Of a stretch of 64,000 nt of DNA, positions 1 to 10,699 are shown piece after piece. Location of the stretch: assembly GCA_903824665.1 (NCBI GenBank), contig CAIJXT010000024.1, positions 62,001-126,000 of the forward strand. Direction: 5' to 3'. A program made the position numbers and the translations under genes. Every line of letters begins with the position of its first letter. Positions within the stretch are counted from its first letter, which is position 1. The stretch is from an uncultured Bacteroidota bacterium (GTDB taxonomy: Bacteria; Bacteroidota; Bacteroidia; Chitinophagales; Chitinophagaceae). The notes below the pieces were generated by a model. That model ran no database searches and was not told where the DNA came from. It saw only the letters and a program-made list of their open reading frames with translations.

Positions 1-3000
1 TGTCCAAACACCACCTGTCACTGCATTGGTAAGTGTTGTTGAAGAACCCGAGCACACGCTTGTTGTACCGCCAATAGGTGCAACCGGATTGTGTACGAGT
101 ATCGACCTTGACCGCTGGCAGCCATTGGGCAATGCATAGGTGATCAGCGCTGTGCCGGGAGTATTACCGGTTAGCAAACCTGTTGCTGCATCGACAGATG
201 CGATGAGACTATTGTCGACTGTCCAGGTGCCGCCTGGCTGTACATTGGTGAGTATTGTGCTTGTACCGGGGCATATAGATGCTGCACCCAACAACAAGCC
301 GGGCAATGCATTGATGGTCACTACTGCAGTGCGTTTGCAATTGTTGCCTATGGTATAAGAGATAGTGGTTGTACCTGCAGCCACTCCGGTTACCCAGCCT
401 GAGGCATTGACCATAGCAGCCATTGATGCAGCCGACCATGTACCACCGGGCGTTGCACTTTCAAGGAGGGTGTTCTTGCCTGCACAAACTTCGAGTGTGC
501 CTGTAATTGGCTCAGGAAGCGGGTTTATGACAGCAGTAGCAATGCGGTTGCACCCTGAAGGTAATGTATATGTTATCTGACTGGATCCCTGACTCATCCC
601 GGTCATGAGACCCGTTGCCGAAACTGCTGCCACCGAAACATTACTGCTAGCCCACGTTCCACCGGGGAGCGCATTACTGAGTGCAGAAAGTGTACCCTGA
701 CAGATATTGAGGTTGCCGGAAATAAGACCCGGCAGCGGGTTAACCACAAACACTACTGTCTTGTAGCAACCTGTAGGCAATGAATAAGAAATGACAGCAT
801 TACCTGCTGAATTTGCTGACACAGTACCTGTCGCGTCTGCTGCTGCAACAGCATCGTTTGATGACGCCCAAACACCACCCGGAGTTGTATTGGAGAGGAT
901 AGAAGACTCCAGTGCACACAAAGTAGTTGTTCCGGTTATGTTGGCGGGCAAAGGATTTACGACAACAGACGCGACTGAACGACAAGATGTGGGCAATACA
1001 TAAGAGATCACCGCTGTTCCGGCCAGTGATCCAGAGACAACACCTGCAGCGCTAACAGGCGCTATAGCAGGCAGATTGCTGCTCCACGTGCCACCCGGCG
1101 TGCCGTTTGACAATGTTGTAAAACTACCCTGACAAACATTCAAAGCACCAGTGATAGGCCCCGGAAGCGGATTGATAGTAACTGTTGCTGTACGTGAGCA
1201 TGTAGTGGGCAATGTGTAGGTCACAAGCGTTGTGCCCTGAGCAATTCCACCCACCAGGCCTGTATTTACATCAATTGTACCTATTGCAGTATTTGCTGCC
1301 GTCCAGGTACCGCCAATGCTCGAGTTGGAGAGCACAGACGTAGATCCTATACATACGCTGCGGGAACCAGTTATAGCGGCAGGCAACGGATTGGTTGTAA
1401 AAATCTCAATCGTACGGCAACCCTCTGGCAAAGTATAAGTGATGGCCGAGGTGCCGGCAGCAACAGCGGTGACTTCCCCTGCCGCATTGATAATTGCCAC
1501 CGATAAATTATCCGCAACCCAGGTACCATTAGTAGGAACACTGGATAGCGTTGTAGTGAATCCCGGACACGCCTGCAAGGCACCTGTAAACGCATCTGGT
1601 GTTGGGTTTACAGTCACAGCTCTTCTGCGAATGCATCCCGTAGCCGGATTGGTATATACTATATTCGTGCTACCGGCATCTATGCCCTCAACAACTCCTG
1701 TAGGCGATACATCAGCGATAGTAACATCTTCTGAACTCCACACGCCACCCATTGTAGCACTGCTAAAAGTGGTTGTCAGCCCTTCACAAACAGTAGCTGT
1801 ACCTGTAATAACAGATGGAAGTGGATTTACCGTTACCTCGCGGGTAGTGATACATGATGTAGGTAATGTGTAGGTTACCAGTGTGGTACCTGCACTTACA
1901 CCCATAACCAATCCAGCACCGCTGATCGTTGCTACAGATGCATTATCCGTGTTCCAGGTACCGCCCGGGTCGGCATTCTCCAGCAGTGTAGTGTTACCGG
2001 GGCAAACATCTGCAATACCGGTAATATCAGCAGGCAGTGCATTGACAGTAACAACTACAGCGCGTAAACAACCTGTTGGCAACGTGTACTCGATAGTTGC
2101 GGTACCGGGAGCGATACCAGCTACTACTCCCGCAGTAGATACGGTTGCAACAGAAAGGTCTGATGAAGTCCACAGACCATTGGCAGTAGCATTCGAAAGG
2201 GTTGTTGTCAGTCCGACACATACCTGAGTGGTGCCCGAAATAAATCCGGGAAGCGGATTGACAGTAACAGTAGACACAGTGCGGCAGGTAGTAGGCAATG
2301 TGTAAGTCACATTTGCAGTACCCGCGTTGACTCCCGTTGCAATACCTGATGCAGCATCAATTGACAATGTACCTGTTGCGCCGCTGGTCCACGAACCACC
2401 GGCAGTGGCATTAGTAAGTAATGTTGTGCTGTTTCTGCATACATCCATGATACCGGTGATGTTAGCAGGCACTTCATTTACAGTAAGCGGATGAACGGTA
2501 TAACAACCGGTAGCTGTAAGCACATAAGATATTGTAACATTTCCAGTGAATGCCCCGGTTGTAACTGTACCTGACAGGAGGTCTATGCTGGCTACGGCAG
2601 ACGAAGCCAGCCAGGTTCCGCCTGATGTAGCATTGGTCATCACGGTGCTTGCACCCTGACAAACCGCAGAAACACCTACGATGTCTGCGGGTATTGGGTT
2701 TACCGTTACTTCACGTGTTGCTACGCAGGATGTGGGCAATGTATATCGTATCGTTGTATTGCCGGTATTCAATCCACTGATTACACCAGAACCATCAACA
2801 GTTGCGATGGTACTGTTGTCTGTTGTCCATGTACCACCTAAGGTAGCAGATCCGAATACAGTAGTTACACCTTTGCACACCGTCTGTGTTCCGGTAAGCG
2901 CCGCCGGCAGCGGATTGACTGTAACCTCACGGAAAATGGTGCACCCTGAAGGTAGCGTGTAAGAGATATTGGCATTGCCCTGAGCCAGTCCTGCAACAAC

Positions 3001-5292
3001 TCCGAAAGTGCTCACCGTGGCAATTCCTGTGGCACTGCTGCTCCAGGTTCCACCCGCTGTTGCGTTAGCCAGTGCCGTAGTGAGACCAACACATACACTG
3101 GCGGTTCCTGTTGTGGCAGATGGTGCGGGAATTACTGTTGCAATGCTTGTTGTCTGGCAACCGGTGGATAAGGTGTAAGATATTGTTGCTGTGCCTGTTA
3201 CAATACCGGATACAGCTCCTGTCGTCGGGTGTATTGTAGCAACGGCAGGATCACTGCTTGCCCAACTGCCTCCTGTAGTACTGGTCAGCGTATTTGTATT
3301 TCCTTCGCAAACGGTAAGATTGCCCGTAATGGTAGCTGGTAGCGGATTGACGCTGACAGTGATGTTATTGCCGGTGCTGCACCCCACACTATTCGAAACA
3401 GTGATGCTATAAGCATTCGCACCGTTGACAATGGGTGTGATACTGGTTGAAGCACAGGATGTGCACGACAGCCCCAATGTACCTGACCAGGTGTAGGTGG
3501 GAGGAGGAAGTGTGCCTTTAACCGAAATATTATCGAGATACCAGAAGACCAGATTTGCATTGTACACCCAACGAAGCCTTACATCAGCAAACCCAACTGC
3601 ATCTGCAGGCAACTTCATCGAAAACTCAGGAGTTGTTGCACTCCATGATCCGGTACCGATACCTGCAGCAGGTATTACCTGATCAATTATGGTTTGCCAT
3701 GGGCCACCGCTAACAGAATACTGAATTGATGAAACAGTAGCCCCCGAGGACACTATATGCTGGTTGAATGTCAATGTAACAGAGTCATACCCACCTTGTG
3801 TTGTAAATGAAGGGGAAGTCAACACGGTATTGGTGACACCTGCAAAGTTAATGGCGGCAGCCTGCAACATTTGGGTGCCGTCGCCCGGAATACCAAAACC
3901 GCCGGGAGGAGTAACGAGCTGCCAATAGCTGGCGGCGCTTCCGGTGCCATTAGTGATCGTCCAGGATCCGGTTCCACTATTGAAATCCTGATTGAGCAGC
4001 GAGAACACCGGCGTAGGGGAGCTGGCAGTGAAGTTTGCAGCGGACCCTGCGCACACAGTTGCACTCGTGCCCGGAGTGATCGTAACCACCGGTGACGGAT
4101 TAACAGTAACCGGCACCGACGTAGCACATCCGTTGGGGAAAGTATAGGATATATTCGCAACACCACATGTGATGCCTGCTACAACACCGGCACCTGTAAC
4201 AGATGCAATAGTAGGTGCATCGGAACTCCAAATGCCACCGCCGTCAGTATTAGTAAGTGTAGTGCTTGAGCCTGTACAGGTAACCTGTGTACCCGTAATA
4301 GCTACAGGAGTGGCAATTACGGTAACAACCCGTACGGTATAGCATCCGGAGGCGATTGTGTAAGTCGGTAGTGTGTAGGTGATGCCGGTAGTTCCGGTGA
4401 GCACTCCGGTTACTACACCACCTGCCACAGTTGCAGTGCTCGGAGCTGCGCTAAGCCAGGTGCCACCGGCTATAGCATGAGACAAAGTAGTACTGGCTAG
4501 CTGACAAACCGATGCAGTACCAGAAAGTGGTGCCGGGACCGGATTGACGACAACAGAAACACTAGCCTGTGCGCCCCAGCAGCCACCTGCGGTTCGGGCT
4601 CTGAAATAATATGTACCTGTTGTAGTTACGGCAGCATTTGTGGTTGGGAAAGCGGTAGAGGTGCCACCCGATGTTGTGCCCTGATAGTAAATGGTGCCAC
4701 CAGAGCCGCCAGATGCACTGATGTTGGCTGTGCCGCAATAAGTACCACCCCCACTGGCCGTGACGGCCCCGGGACCGTTGATGGTGATAGTGAGCGCAGG
4801 GCTAATGACCGGTACACCCGCGGTTCCACCACAGTCGGTCACTGCCGGAGTGTACTTACATTGCAATGTATGTGTACCCGGGCTCAGTGTGCTGAGTACA
4901 GCAGACTGGGCAGATGTAAGGGTAACGACAGGAACGGCTCCTGAGCCAACTACGAATGTGCCGGAAGCACCCGTAATATTGGTTGTACCATCATATACCC
5001 ACTGCCATGTAATGGTATTTGATGTTGCAGAACCAATGATCGTACAACTTGTTTTGTTTGCCTGATTGGTATATGAACTGGTCGCATCACCCGAACAATA
5101 GGTTGTTGTACCGACGGGGGCAGCCGAGGGGGCTGTTATCTGATATCGGGTAGCTGTTGCATAACTTCGTTGCGGACTCAATAACGCGCCCACAATTAGT
5201 AGCAAACCGAAGGCAACAAACTTCAGGCCAAGGGGATTCCACGATGTCTCAACTGAAACATTCGGAACAAATAGTCGTGTAATCAATTTCAT
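1..5292 (-). CDS. Giant secreted Ig-like (BIg2-like) repeat protein, 3' end outside window
   Basis: Minus-strand frame from ATG at 5292-5290 (MKLITRLFVPNVSVETSWNPLGLKFVAFGLLLIVGALLSPQRSYA..., signal-like) reads without a stop I could find to position 1. About 18 units of the type VCxGxTTxLxNATxGGTWSSxxxxIATVxxxGVVxGxxxGTxxISYTLPTGCxxxxxVTVNPLPxxITG, spaced about 213-219 bp. Absent from the ORF track, probably because the stop lies outside the window. Confidence 0.9.
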   Translation of the reverse strand, partial: MKLITRLFVPNVSVETSWNPLGLKFVAFGLLLIVGALLSPQRSYATATRYQITAPSAAPVGTTTYCSGDATSSYTNQANKTSCTIIGSATSNTITWQWVYDGTTNITGASGTFVVGSGAVPVVTLTSAQSAVLSTLSPGTHTLQCKYTPAVTDCGGTAGVPVISPALTITINGPGAVTASGGGTYCGTANISASGGSGGTIYYQGTTSGGTSTAFPTTNAAVTTTGTYYFRARTAGGCWGAQASVSVVVNPVPAPLSGTASVCQLASTTLSHAIAGGTWLSAAPSTATVAGGVVTGVLTGTTGITYTLPTYTIASGCYTVRVVTVIATPVAITGTQVTCTGSSTTLTNTDGGGIWSSDAPTIASVTGAGVVAGITCGVANISYTFPNGCATSVPVTVNPSPVVTITPGTSATVCAGSAANFTASSPTPVFSLLNQDFNSGTGSWTITNGTGSAASYWQLVTPPGGFGIPGDGTQMLQAAAINFAGVTNTVLTSPSFTTQGGYDSVTLTFNQHIVSSGATVSSIQYSVSGGPWQTIIDQVIPAAGIGTGSWSATTPEFSMKLPADAVGFADVRLRWVYNANLVFWYLDNISVKGTLPPPTYTWSGTLGLSCTSCASTSITPIVNGANAYSITVSNSVGCSTGNNITVSVNPLPATITGNLTVCEGNTNTLTSTTGGSWASSDPAVATIHPTTGAVSGIVTGTATISYTLSTGCQTTSIATVIPAPSATTGTASVCVGLTTALANATAGGTWSSSATGIATVSTFGVVAGLAQGNANISYTLPSGCTIFREVTVNPLPAALTGTQTVCKGVTTVFGSATLGGTWTTDNSTIATVDGSGVISGLNTGNTTIRYTLPTSCVATREVTVNPIPADIVGVSAVCQGASTVMTNATSGGTWLASSAVASIDLLSGTVTTGAFTGNVTISYVLTATGCYTVHPLTVNEVPANITGIMDVCRNSTTLLTNATAGGSWTSGATGTLSIDAASGIATGVNAGTANVTYTLPTTCRTVSTVTVNPLPGFISGTTQVCVGLTTTLSNATANGLWTSSDLSVATVSTAGVVAGIAPGTATIEYTLPTGCLRAVVVTVNALPADITGIADVCPGNTTLLENADPGGTWNTDNASVATISGAGLVMGVSAGTTLVTYTLPTSCITTREVTVNPLPSVITGTATVCEGLTTTFSSATMGGVWSSEDVTIADVSPTGVVEGIDAGSTNIVYTNPATGCIRRRAVTVNPTPDAFTGALQACPGFTTTLSSVPTNGTWVADNLSVAIINAAGEVTAVAAGTSAITYTLPEGCRTIEIFTTNPLPAAITGSRSVCIGSTSVLSNSSIGGTWTAANTAIGTIDVNTGLVGGIAQGTTLVTYTLPTTCSRTATVTINPLPGPITGALNVCQGSFTTLSNGTPGGTWSSNLPAIAPVSAAGVVSGSLAGTAVISYVLPTSCRSVASVVVNPLPANITGTTTLCALESSILSNTTPGGVWASSNDAVAAADATGTVSANSAGNAVISYSLPTGCYKTVVFVVNPLPGLISGNLNICQGTLSALSNALPGGTWASSNVSVAAVSATGLMTGMSQGSSQITYTLPSGCNRIATAVINPLPEPITGTLEVCAGKNTLLESATPGGTWSAASMAAMVNASGWVTGVAAGTTTISYTIGNNCKRTAVVTINALPGLLLGAASICPGTSTILTNVQPGGTWTVDNSLIASVDAATGLLTGNTPGTALITYALPNGCQRSRSILVHNPVAPIGGTTSVCSGSSTTLTNAVTGGVWT
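3440..4070 (-). other. Non-repeat domain (jelly-roll/MAM-like) inserted among the Ig-like repeats
   Basis: In-frame translation ...FSLLNQDFNSGTGSWTITNGTGSAASYWQLVTPPGG...TNTVLTSPSFTTQGGYDSVTLTFNQHIVSSGATVSSIQYSVSGGPWQTI...VRLRWVYNANLVFWYLDNISVKG interrupts the 72-aa periodicity. The form resembles T9SS-associated jelly-roll modules. Confidence 0.6.
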
Positions 5293-5857
5293 GTGCTTCT
5301 GTTTTATATTAATATATCGATTGAAAAAAGTAAACAACCATATTTTTGGGCGGTATCTTTCTTAGAAATGTTAGGATATATTTTACATAAACTTTGATGT
5401 TATCGTATCTTTTTCACATGTTTATTTTATTATTTTCGTATCGCATTAACTGAAAGGCAATTATCCTAATCGTTAGTTTATTCAGCAGGCGTAAATTCAT
5501 TCTTTATATTTTTATATTCGTAGTAATTTTTTATTTGTTTTTATCACATTTATTTTTCGGCGAGAAACTTGCAAAAAATGGTAAAAACAGACAAAATGGA
5601 GCGCATTTTCTTCTAAATTAGTGAAAATACGAGATGACAGGAAAGAAATTCGAACCCAGGAATTGAAAAAATTATTTTATCATTATTTTTTATTTTGATT
5701 TATTTTTTTCATATTCTGTAAAAACAAAGCAAGTGATGCTAAATACACATACAATTGTGCATTATACATACTATTTATATTTGTATATTTTTTTCAGCCC
5801 GATACGTTACCGAAGAGCAAAATCGACGACACAACGATTGAAGTTAATAAATGGCCG

Positions 5858-7057
5858 TTAACGGGCAGTGTTCCGGTACATGGCACCAAACACAAAAAGT
5901 AAAGCAAGAAGAAGGGAAGAAATCTCAAAAACAGGCATGATCTGCACCCGCAACAAATGCAGCAATAAGGCACCAATCAATAGCGTGATAGCGACAGCAG
6001 CATACAGTCTTTTTGCACGTTTGCCGAGAAATGGAACCAGCAAATTTGTAGGTAATGCCCACAGCACGTTAAAGTTGTCTTTCCAGGCAGGTTCACCATT
6101 CATAAACCACCACCTTAGGATCAAACATCCGGCAATACCGGTAAGCAGCAAAACCACAGTACTCATTATTCTGCCGGGTATTGGTGATTTTGGGATAAGC
6201 AACGCGCAAATGGTAAAAACAGATAACAAAAGTAAAATATAGAAGGGCTGATTGGCTCTTTTTTCCCAATCTATAGTCTCATCCTGTATTACAGTCCTGC
6301 TACTGCAAATTTTTCTGCCGTCAATAGTTGCATCACTCATACCATTGCTCAATAATGATGGCAGAAACATAGCCTCATGATTCGACATCACCCGGTCTGT
6401 GCGGCTGGCATAGAGGATATTGACCGCAAAACCAAACCAGTATTTATGCTGGGCAGGGCATAATGTAGTAACCGTAACATCGCGAAATGTAATGCGTGAA
6501 TCCTTGGGTACAGCTGCTCCGTATTGAAACCGGTTTCCAAAAATGATAGTAAACAGATCGCGAATCCTGGTGCTGCAATTGTCGTAGAATGTATCAAAAT
6601 CATAGTATCGGTTTTCGCGGCGGAGATTTTTCTTCAGAAAAGCAACGACAAGTTCCTTTTGTTGTTCATCGAGTTCGAATACCTGCTCTGTTATACTCCT
6701 TTTCTTGATCCGGTACTCTATCATCAGCTCCTCAAAAGTAATCGTGTCGAGCAGGTCAACCACACGGCCACTAAATGCCTGAGACCAGATACTGTTACCC
6801 TCACTGGACTCAAAAAAGCCGTAATTATAAATCTTATCTCTTTCAGCGTCTGTCTTTGAGCTATCGATAACCCTGATGCAAGCATGTCCGAAAGTTTCCC
6901 AAACCTCCTCCCCGGGACCGCAGGTGAGCAAACTGATGCGGTAATGGGAAGCACCGCCTGCCGGGGACTCTACTGCAGTTGCAGTGTCTGCCTGGGCCTG
7001 AGCGAAAAAATGCAAACCCACCGTAAGTATCAAAGCGAGTATAGCCCTGTACATCAT
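5858..7057 (-). CDS. DUF4105 domain-containing membrane protein
   Basis: ORF 399 aa; signal peptide, then YRISLLTCGPGEEVWETFGHACIRV...YDFDTFYDNCSTRIRD typical of DUF4105; C-terminal TM helices. Confidence 0.8.
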   Translation of the reverse strand: MMYRAILALILTVGLHFFAQAQADTATAVESPAGGASHYRISLLTCGPGEEVWETFGHACIRVIDSSKTDAERDKIYNYGFFESSEGNSIWSQAFSGRVVDLLDTITFEELMIEYRIKKRSITEQVFELDEQQKELVVAFLKKNLRRENRYYDFDTFYDNCSTRIRDLFTIIFGNRFQYGAAVPKDSRITFRDVTVTTLCPAQHKYWFGFAVNILYASRTDRVMSNHEAMFLPSLLSNGMSDATIDGRKICSSRTVIQDETIDWEKRANQPFYILLLLSVFTICALLIPKSPIPGRIMSTVVLLLTGIAGCLILRWWFMNGEPAWKDNFNVLWALPTNLLVPFLGKRAKRLYAAVAITLLIGALLLHLLRVQIMPVFEISSLLLALLFVFGAMYRNTAR

Positions 7058-7259
7058 TGCTCAAAAATAGGGAAAAAGGAATTAGGTAAACAGTTGCTAA
7101 AAACGACATATTCCACAACGTATTGTAATCGCATGTATTGCTGTGGTAACAAAAACCTCAAACCTTTTGCTGTGGTGTACCACTCCCCCACTGGTATCGT
7201 ATATCCCCACTGTATTCACAGCATACAAAACCCAAAAATCAAATCCAAAAAAATCTCTC

Positions 7260-7267
7260 TACCTTCG
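7260..7267 (+). promoter_or_regulatory. Near-consensus Bacteroidota -7 box (TACCTTCG)
   Basis: TAnnTTTG-like motif upstream of ileS. Confidence 0.35.
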
Positions 7268-7350
7268 CACCTTATTTTTTGAGGGTTTACGGCGGTTTTT
7301 CACTCTGCCTGAATAACAGGCCCCTCCCCACCCAGGTCATGTAAATTACA

Positions 7351-10300
7351 ATGAAGCAATATAAAGAGAACAAAGGATTGAATATGCCTTCCATAGAGCA
7401 GGAAATGCTTGCAAAATGGAAAGAGGAACACAGTTTTGAAGAAAGCGTAACACAACGCGAAGGCGCTGATACATTCGTTTTTTATGAAGGCCCTCCAAGT
7501 GCCAACGGTATGCCGGGCATCCACCATGTCATTTCGCGTACGCTGAAAGATCTTGTATGCCGTTACAAAACAATGCAAGGCTATCAGGTGCAGCGCAAAG
7601 CTGGATGGGATACGCATGGTCTGCCGGTAGAACTGGGCGTAGAAAAGGAATTGGGTATAACGAAGGAAGACATTGGCATCAAAATAAGCGTTGAAGACTA
7701 TAACCGCAAATGCCGTGAGGTAGTAATGCGGTATAAAGATAAATGGGAAGAAATAACCGAAAAAATGGGTTATTGGGTGGATATGGGCAACCCCTATGTC
7801 ACCTTTGAGAATGAATACATTGAAACATTGTGGTGGGCGTTGAAAGAACTGTACAACAAAAACCTGTTGTATAAAAGCGTCAGCATACAGCCTTATTCGC
7901 CCGCAGCGGGCACCGGGCTCAGCAGCCATGAGCTGAACCAGCCCGGCACCTACAAAGATGTGAAAGACACCACTGTAGTGGCCATGTTCAAGGCTGTACA
8001 GAATGAGCAATCGCAGTTTCTGTTTGACGCGGCAATGGGTGAGGATTTCTATTTTATGGCATGGACCACTACCCCATGGACCTTGCCGAGCAATTGCGGA
8101 TTGACAGTTGGCCCCAATATCGATTATGTGCTGGTGGCGACCTTCAACCCCTACACCCATAAGCCGTGCAATGTGATACTGGCCAAGGCGCTGTTGGGTA
8201 AATATTTTAAAGAAGAACATCGTGATGCCGACTTCAGTGCTTACACCGCTGAATCCAAAGCGACACCCTGGAAAATTCTGTTGGAATGCAAGGGCAGCGC
8301 ACTGGAAGGTATCCGGTATGAGCAGCTGTTGCCATTTGAAGGAAATACGCGTGAGGTTGCTGGTGGCGACCCATGGCGGGTGATCACAGGCGACTTTGTA
8401 ACCACCGAAGATGGCACCGGCATAGTGCACACAGCGCCAGCCTTTGGTGCTGATGACTACCGCGTAGGGAAAAAGAACAATATAGGTATACTGACCATGG
8501 TAGACCGCGAGGGTAAGTTTAACGACTATACCGGCGCATACAGTGGCAGGTATGTGAAGAACTACAAAAACGACCCAGACTATAAAGATGTAGATGTTGA
8601 CATTGCTGTGCAACTGAAAATCAGTGGTCATGCTTTTAAAGTAGAAAAGTATGAACATACCTATCCGCACTGCTGGCGCACAGACAAACCTGTAATATAC
8701 TATCCGCTGGATGCATGGTTTATACGTACTACGGCAGTAAAAGACCGGATGATAGCACTGAACAAAACCATCAACTGGAAGCCCAAGGCTACCGGTGAAG
8801 GTCGTTTTGGTAACTGGCTGGAGAACATGGTGGACTGGAACCTGAGCCGCAGTCGCTTCTGGGGTACACCACTACCCATCTGGGTGAGTGACGATGGCAC
8901 CGAAACAAAATGTATCGGCAGCATTGCCGAGCTGATAGTAGAAGCTCATAAGGCTAATAAAGTTTTAGGTATCAATCAGCTGCTGGCTGAGGAAGTCAAT
9001 TTGAAAGATACCCTTGATCTGCACAAACCCTATGTTGATCAGATAATTTTGGTTTCGGCTACCGGCAAGGCTATGCGCCGCGAACCGGACCTTGTGGATG
9101 TGTGGTTTGACAGTGGAGCTATGCCCTATGCGCAGTTGCACTACCCATTTGGCGCTGATCCGGTGAGTGTGCTGAAAAAGAATTTCCCTGCCGACTTCAT
9201 CGCCGAAGGCGTAGACCAGACACGCGGATGGTTCTATACCCTGCATGCGCTGAGCGTGATGCTTTTTGACAGTGTGGCGTACAAAACGGTAGTGAGTAAC
9301 GGATTGGTGCTGGACAAGAATGGCAATAAAATGAGCAAGCGTCTGGGCAATGTGGTTGATCCGTTTATCACCATCGAACAGAACAGCGCTGATGCTACAA
9401 GGTGGTACCTCATCACCAATGCATCGCCATGGGACAGCCTGAAATTTGATAATGAAGGAATCAAAGAAATACAACGCAAATATTTCGGTACGCTCTACAA
9501 TACCTATCAGTTCTTTGCGCTGTATGCCAATGTGGATGGGTTCACGTTTGCCGAACAATACATACCTGTAAACGAACGCCCTGAAATAGACAGATGGATA
9601 CTATCGTCGCTGAATAGCCTTGTAAGGAACGTGACCGCCTATATGGACGATTACGAACCCACGCAGGCTGGCAGAGCTATGGAGTACTTTCTGGATGAGC
9701 AACTGAGCAACTGGTACGTACGTTTGTGTCGCCGCCGGTTTTGGAAAGGCGAATATGAGCATGACAAAATCTGCGCGTACCAGACGCTATATGAGTGCCT
9801 GGAGACGCTGTCGCTGATGATGGCCCCTATAGCACCATTTTTTGCAGACTGGCTGTACCGCAACCTGAACGAGGTAACAGGACGGCACAGGCAGGGTGTG
9901 AGTGTTCATTTGGGCACATTCCCGGTGACCGACGAAAATCTGATTGATAAAGACCTGGAAGAGCGTATGCAGATGGCACAGGACATCTCTTCGCTGGTTC
10001 TGTCAATAAGAAAAAAAGTAAATATAAAAGTACGCCAACCGCTCAGCCGTATTCTGGTACCGGTACGTGATGCTGCTATGCAAGAGCAGATCGTGCTGAT
10101 TGAAGACCTGCTGAAAGGCGAAGTAAACATCAAGACTGTTGAATACCTGACGGATACAGCCGGTTTTATTAACAAAAAAATAAAGGCGAATTTCAAGGCG
10201 TTGGGCACTCGCATGGGCGCCCGCATGAAAGCCGTGGCAGCCGCTATAGGTAACATGAGCCAGCAGGATATCGCAATGCTGGAACAGCAAAAATCTTTCA

Positions 10301-10695
10301 ATCTGCCGATAGATGGTGGAACTGTTGAGATTCTGCCAACAGATGTAGATATTATCGCAGACGACATCCCCGGATGGTCTGTAGCTAATAAAGACACGCT
10401 TACTGTAGCACTTGATATCACTATAACACCACAGTTGCTGGAAGAGGGCATAGCCCGCGAGCTGGTAAACCGGGTGCAGAAGGTAAGGAAAGACAGTGGA
10501 TTGGAGGTTACAGACCGGATCATATTAAAGATTGAACACAACGAAGAACTAAAAAGTGCAATAATTAATTTTAGTAACTATATTTGCGCGGAAATTTTAG
10601 CAGATAATATAGAGATAGCTTCGGTATTGGACGATGGGACAGAAATAGAGATGAATGAAATAAAGCTCAAAATACTCATATCAAAAACCACTTAA
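7351..10695 (+). CDS. ileS: Isoleucine--tRNA ligase
   Basis: 1114 aa; FVFYEGPPSANGMPGIHHVISRTLKD, GWDTHGLPVE, KMSKRLGNVVDP. Start may be the internal ATG at 7384. Confidence 0.97.
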   Translation: MKQYKENKGLNMPSIEQEMLAKWKEEHSFEESVTQREGADTFVFYEGPPSANGMPGIHHVISRTLKDLVCRYKTMQGYQVQRKAGWDTHGLPVELGVEKELGITKEDIGIKISVEDYNRKCREVVMRYKDKWEEITEKMGYWVDMGNPYVTFENEYIETLWWALKELYNKNLLYKSVSIQPYSPAAGTGLSSHELNQPGTYKDVKDTTVVAMFKAVQNEQSQFLFDAAMGEDFYFMAWTTTPWTLPSNCGLTVGPNIDYVLVATFNPYTHKPCNVILAKALLGKYFKEEHRDADFSAYTAESKATPWKILLECKGSALEGIRYEQLLPFEGNTREVAGGDPWRVITGDFVTTEDGTGIVHTAPAFGADDYRVGKKNNIGILTMVDREGKFNDYTGAYSGRYVKNYKNDPDYKDVDVDIAVQLKISGHAFKVEKYEHTYPHCWRTDKPVIYYPLDAWFIRTTAVKDRMIALNKTINWKPKATGEGRFGNWLENMVDWNLSRSRFWGTPLPIWVSDDGTETKCIGSIAELIVEAHKANKVLGINQLLAEEVNLKDTLDLHKPYVDQIILVSATGKAMRREPDLVDVWFDSGAMPYAQLHYPFGADPVSVLKKNFPADFIAEGVDQTRGWFYTLHALSVMLFDSVAYKTVVSNGLVLDKNGNKMSKRLGNVVDPFITIEQNSADATRWYLITNASPWDSLKFDNEGIKEIQRKYFGTLYNTYQFFALYANVDGFTFAEQYIPVNERPEIDRWILSSLNSLVRNVTAYMDDYEPTQAGRAMEYFLDEQLSNWYVRLCRRRFWKGEYEHDKICAYQTLYECLETLSLMMAPIAPFFADWLYRNLNEVTGRHRQGVSVHLGTFPVTDENLIDKDLEERMQMAQDISSLVLSIRKKVNIKVRQPLSRILVPVRDAAMQEQIVLIEDLLKGEVNIKTVEYLTDTAGFINKKIKANFKALGTRMGARMKAVAAAIGNMSQQDIAMLEQQKSFNLPIDGGTVEILPTDVDIIADDIPGWSVANKDTLTVALDITITPQLLEEGIARELVNRVQKVRKDSGLEVTDRIILKIEHNEELKSAIINFSNYICAEILADNIEIASVLDDGTEIEMNEIKLKILISKTT

Positions 10696-10699
10696 AGTT

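Noticed and set aside
140-5065. Many short plus and minus ORFs in the first 5 kb
   Set aside because: All lie within the repetitive reading frame of the giant minus-strand protein and share its periodicity.
7300-8670. 456-aa minus-strand ORF opposite ileS
   Set aside because: Antisense to a clear housekeeping gene; no recognisable domain.
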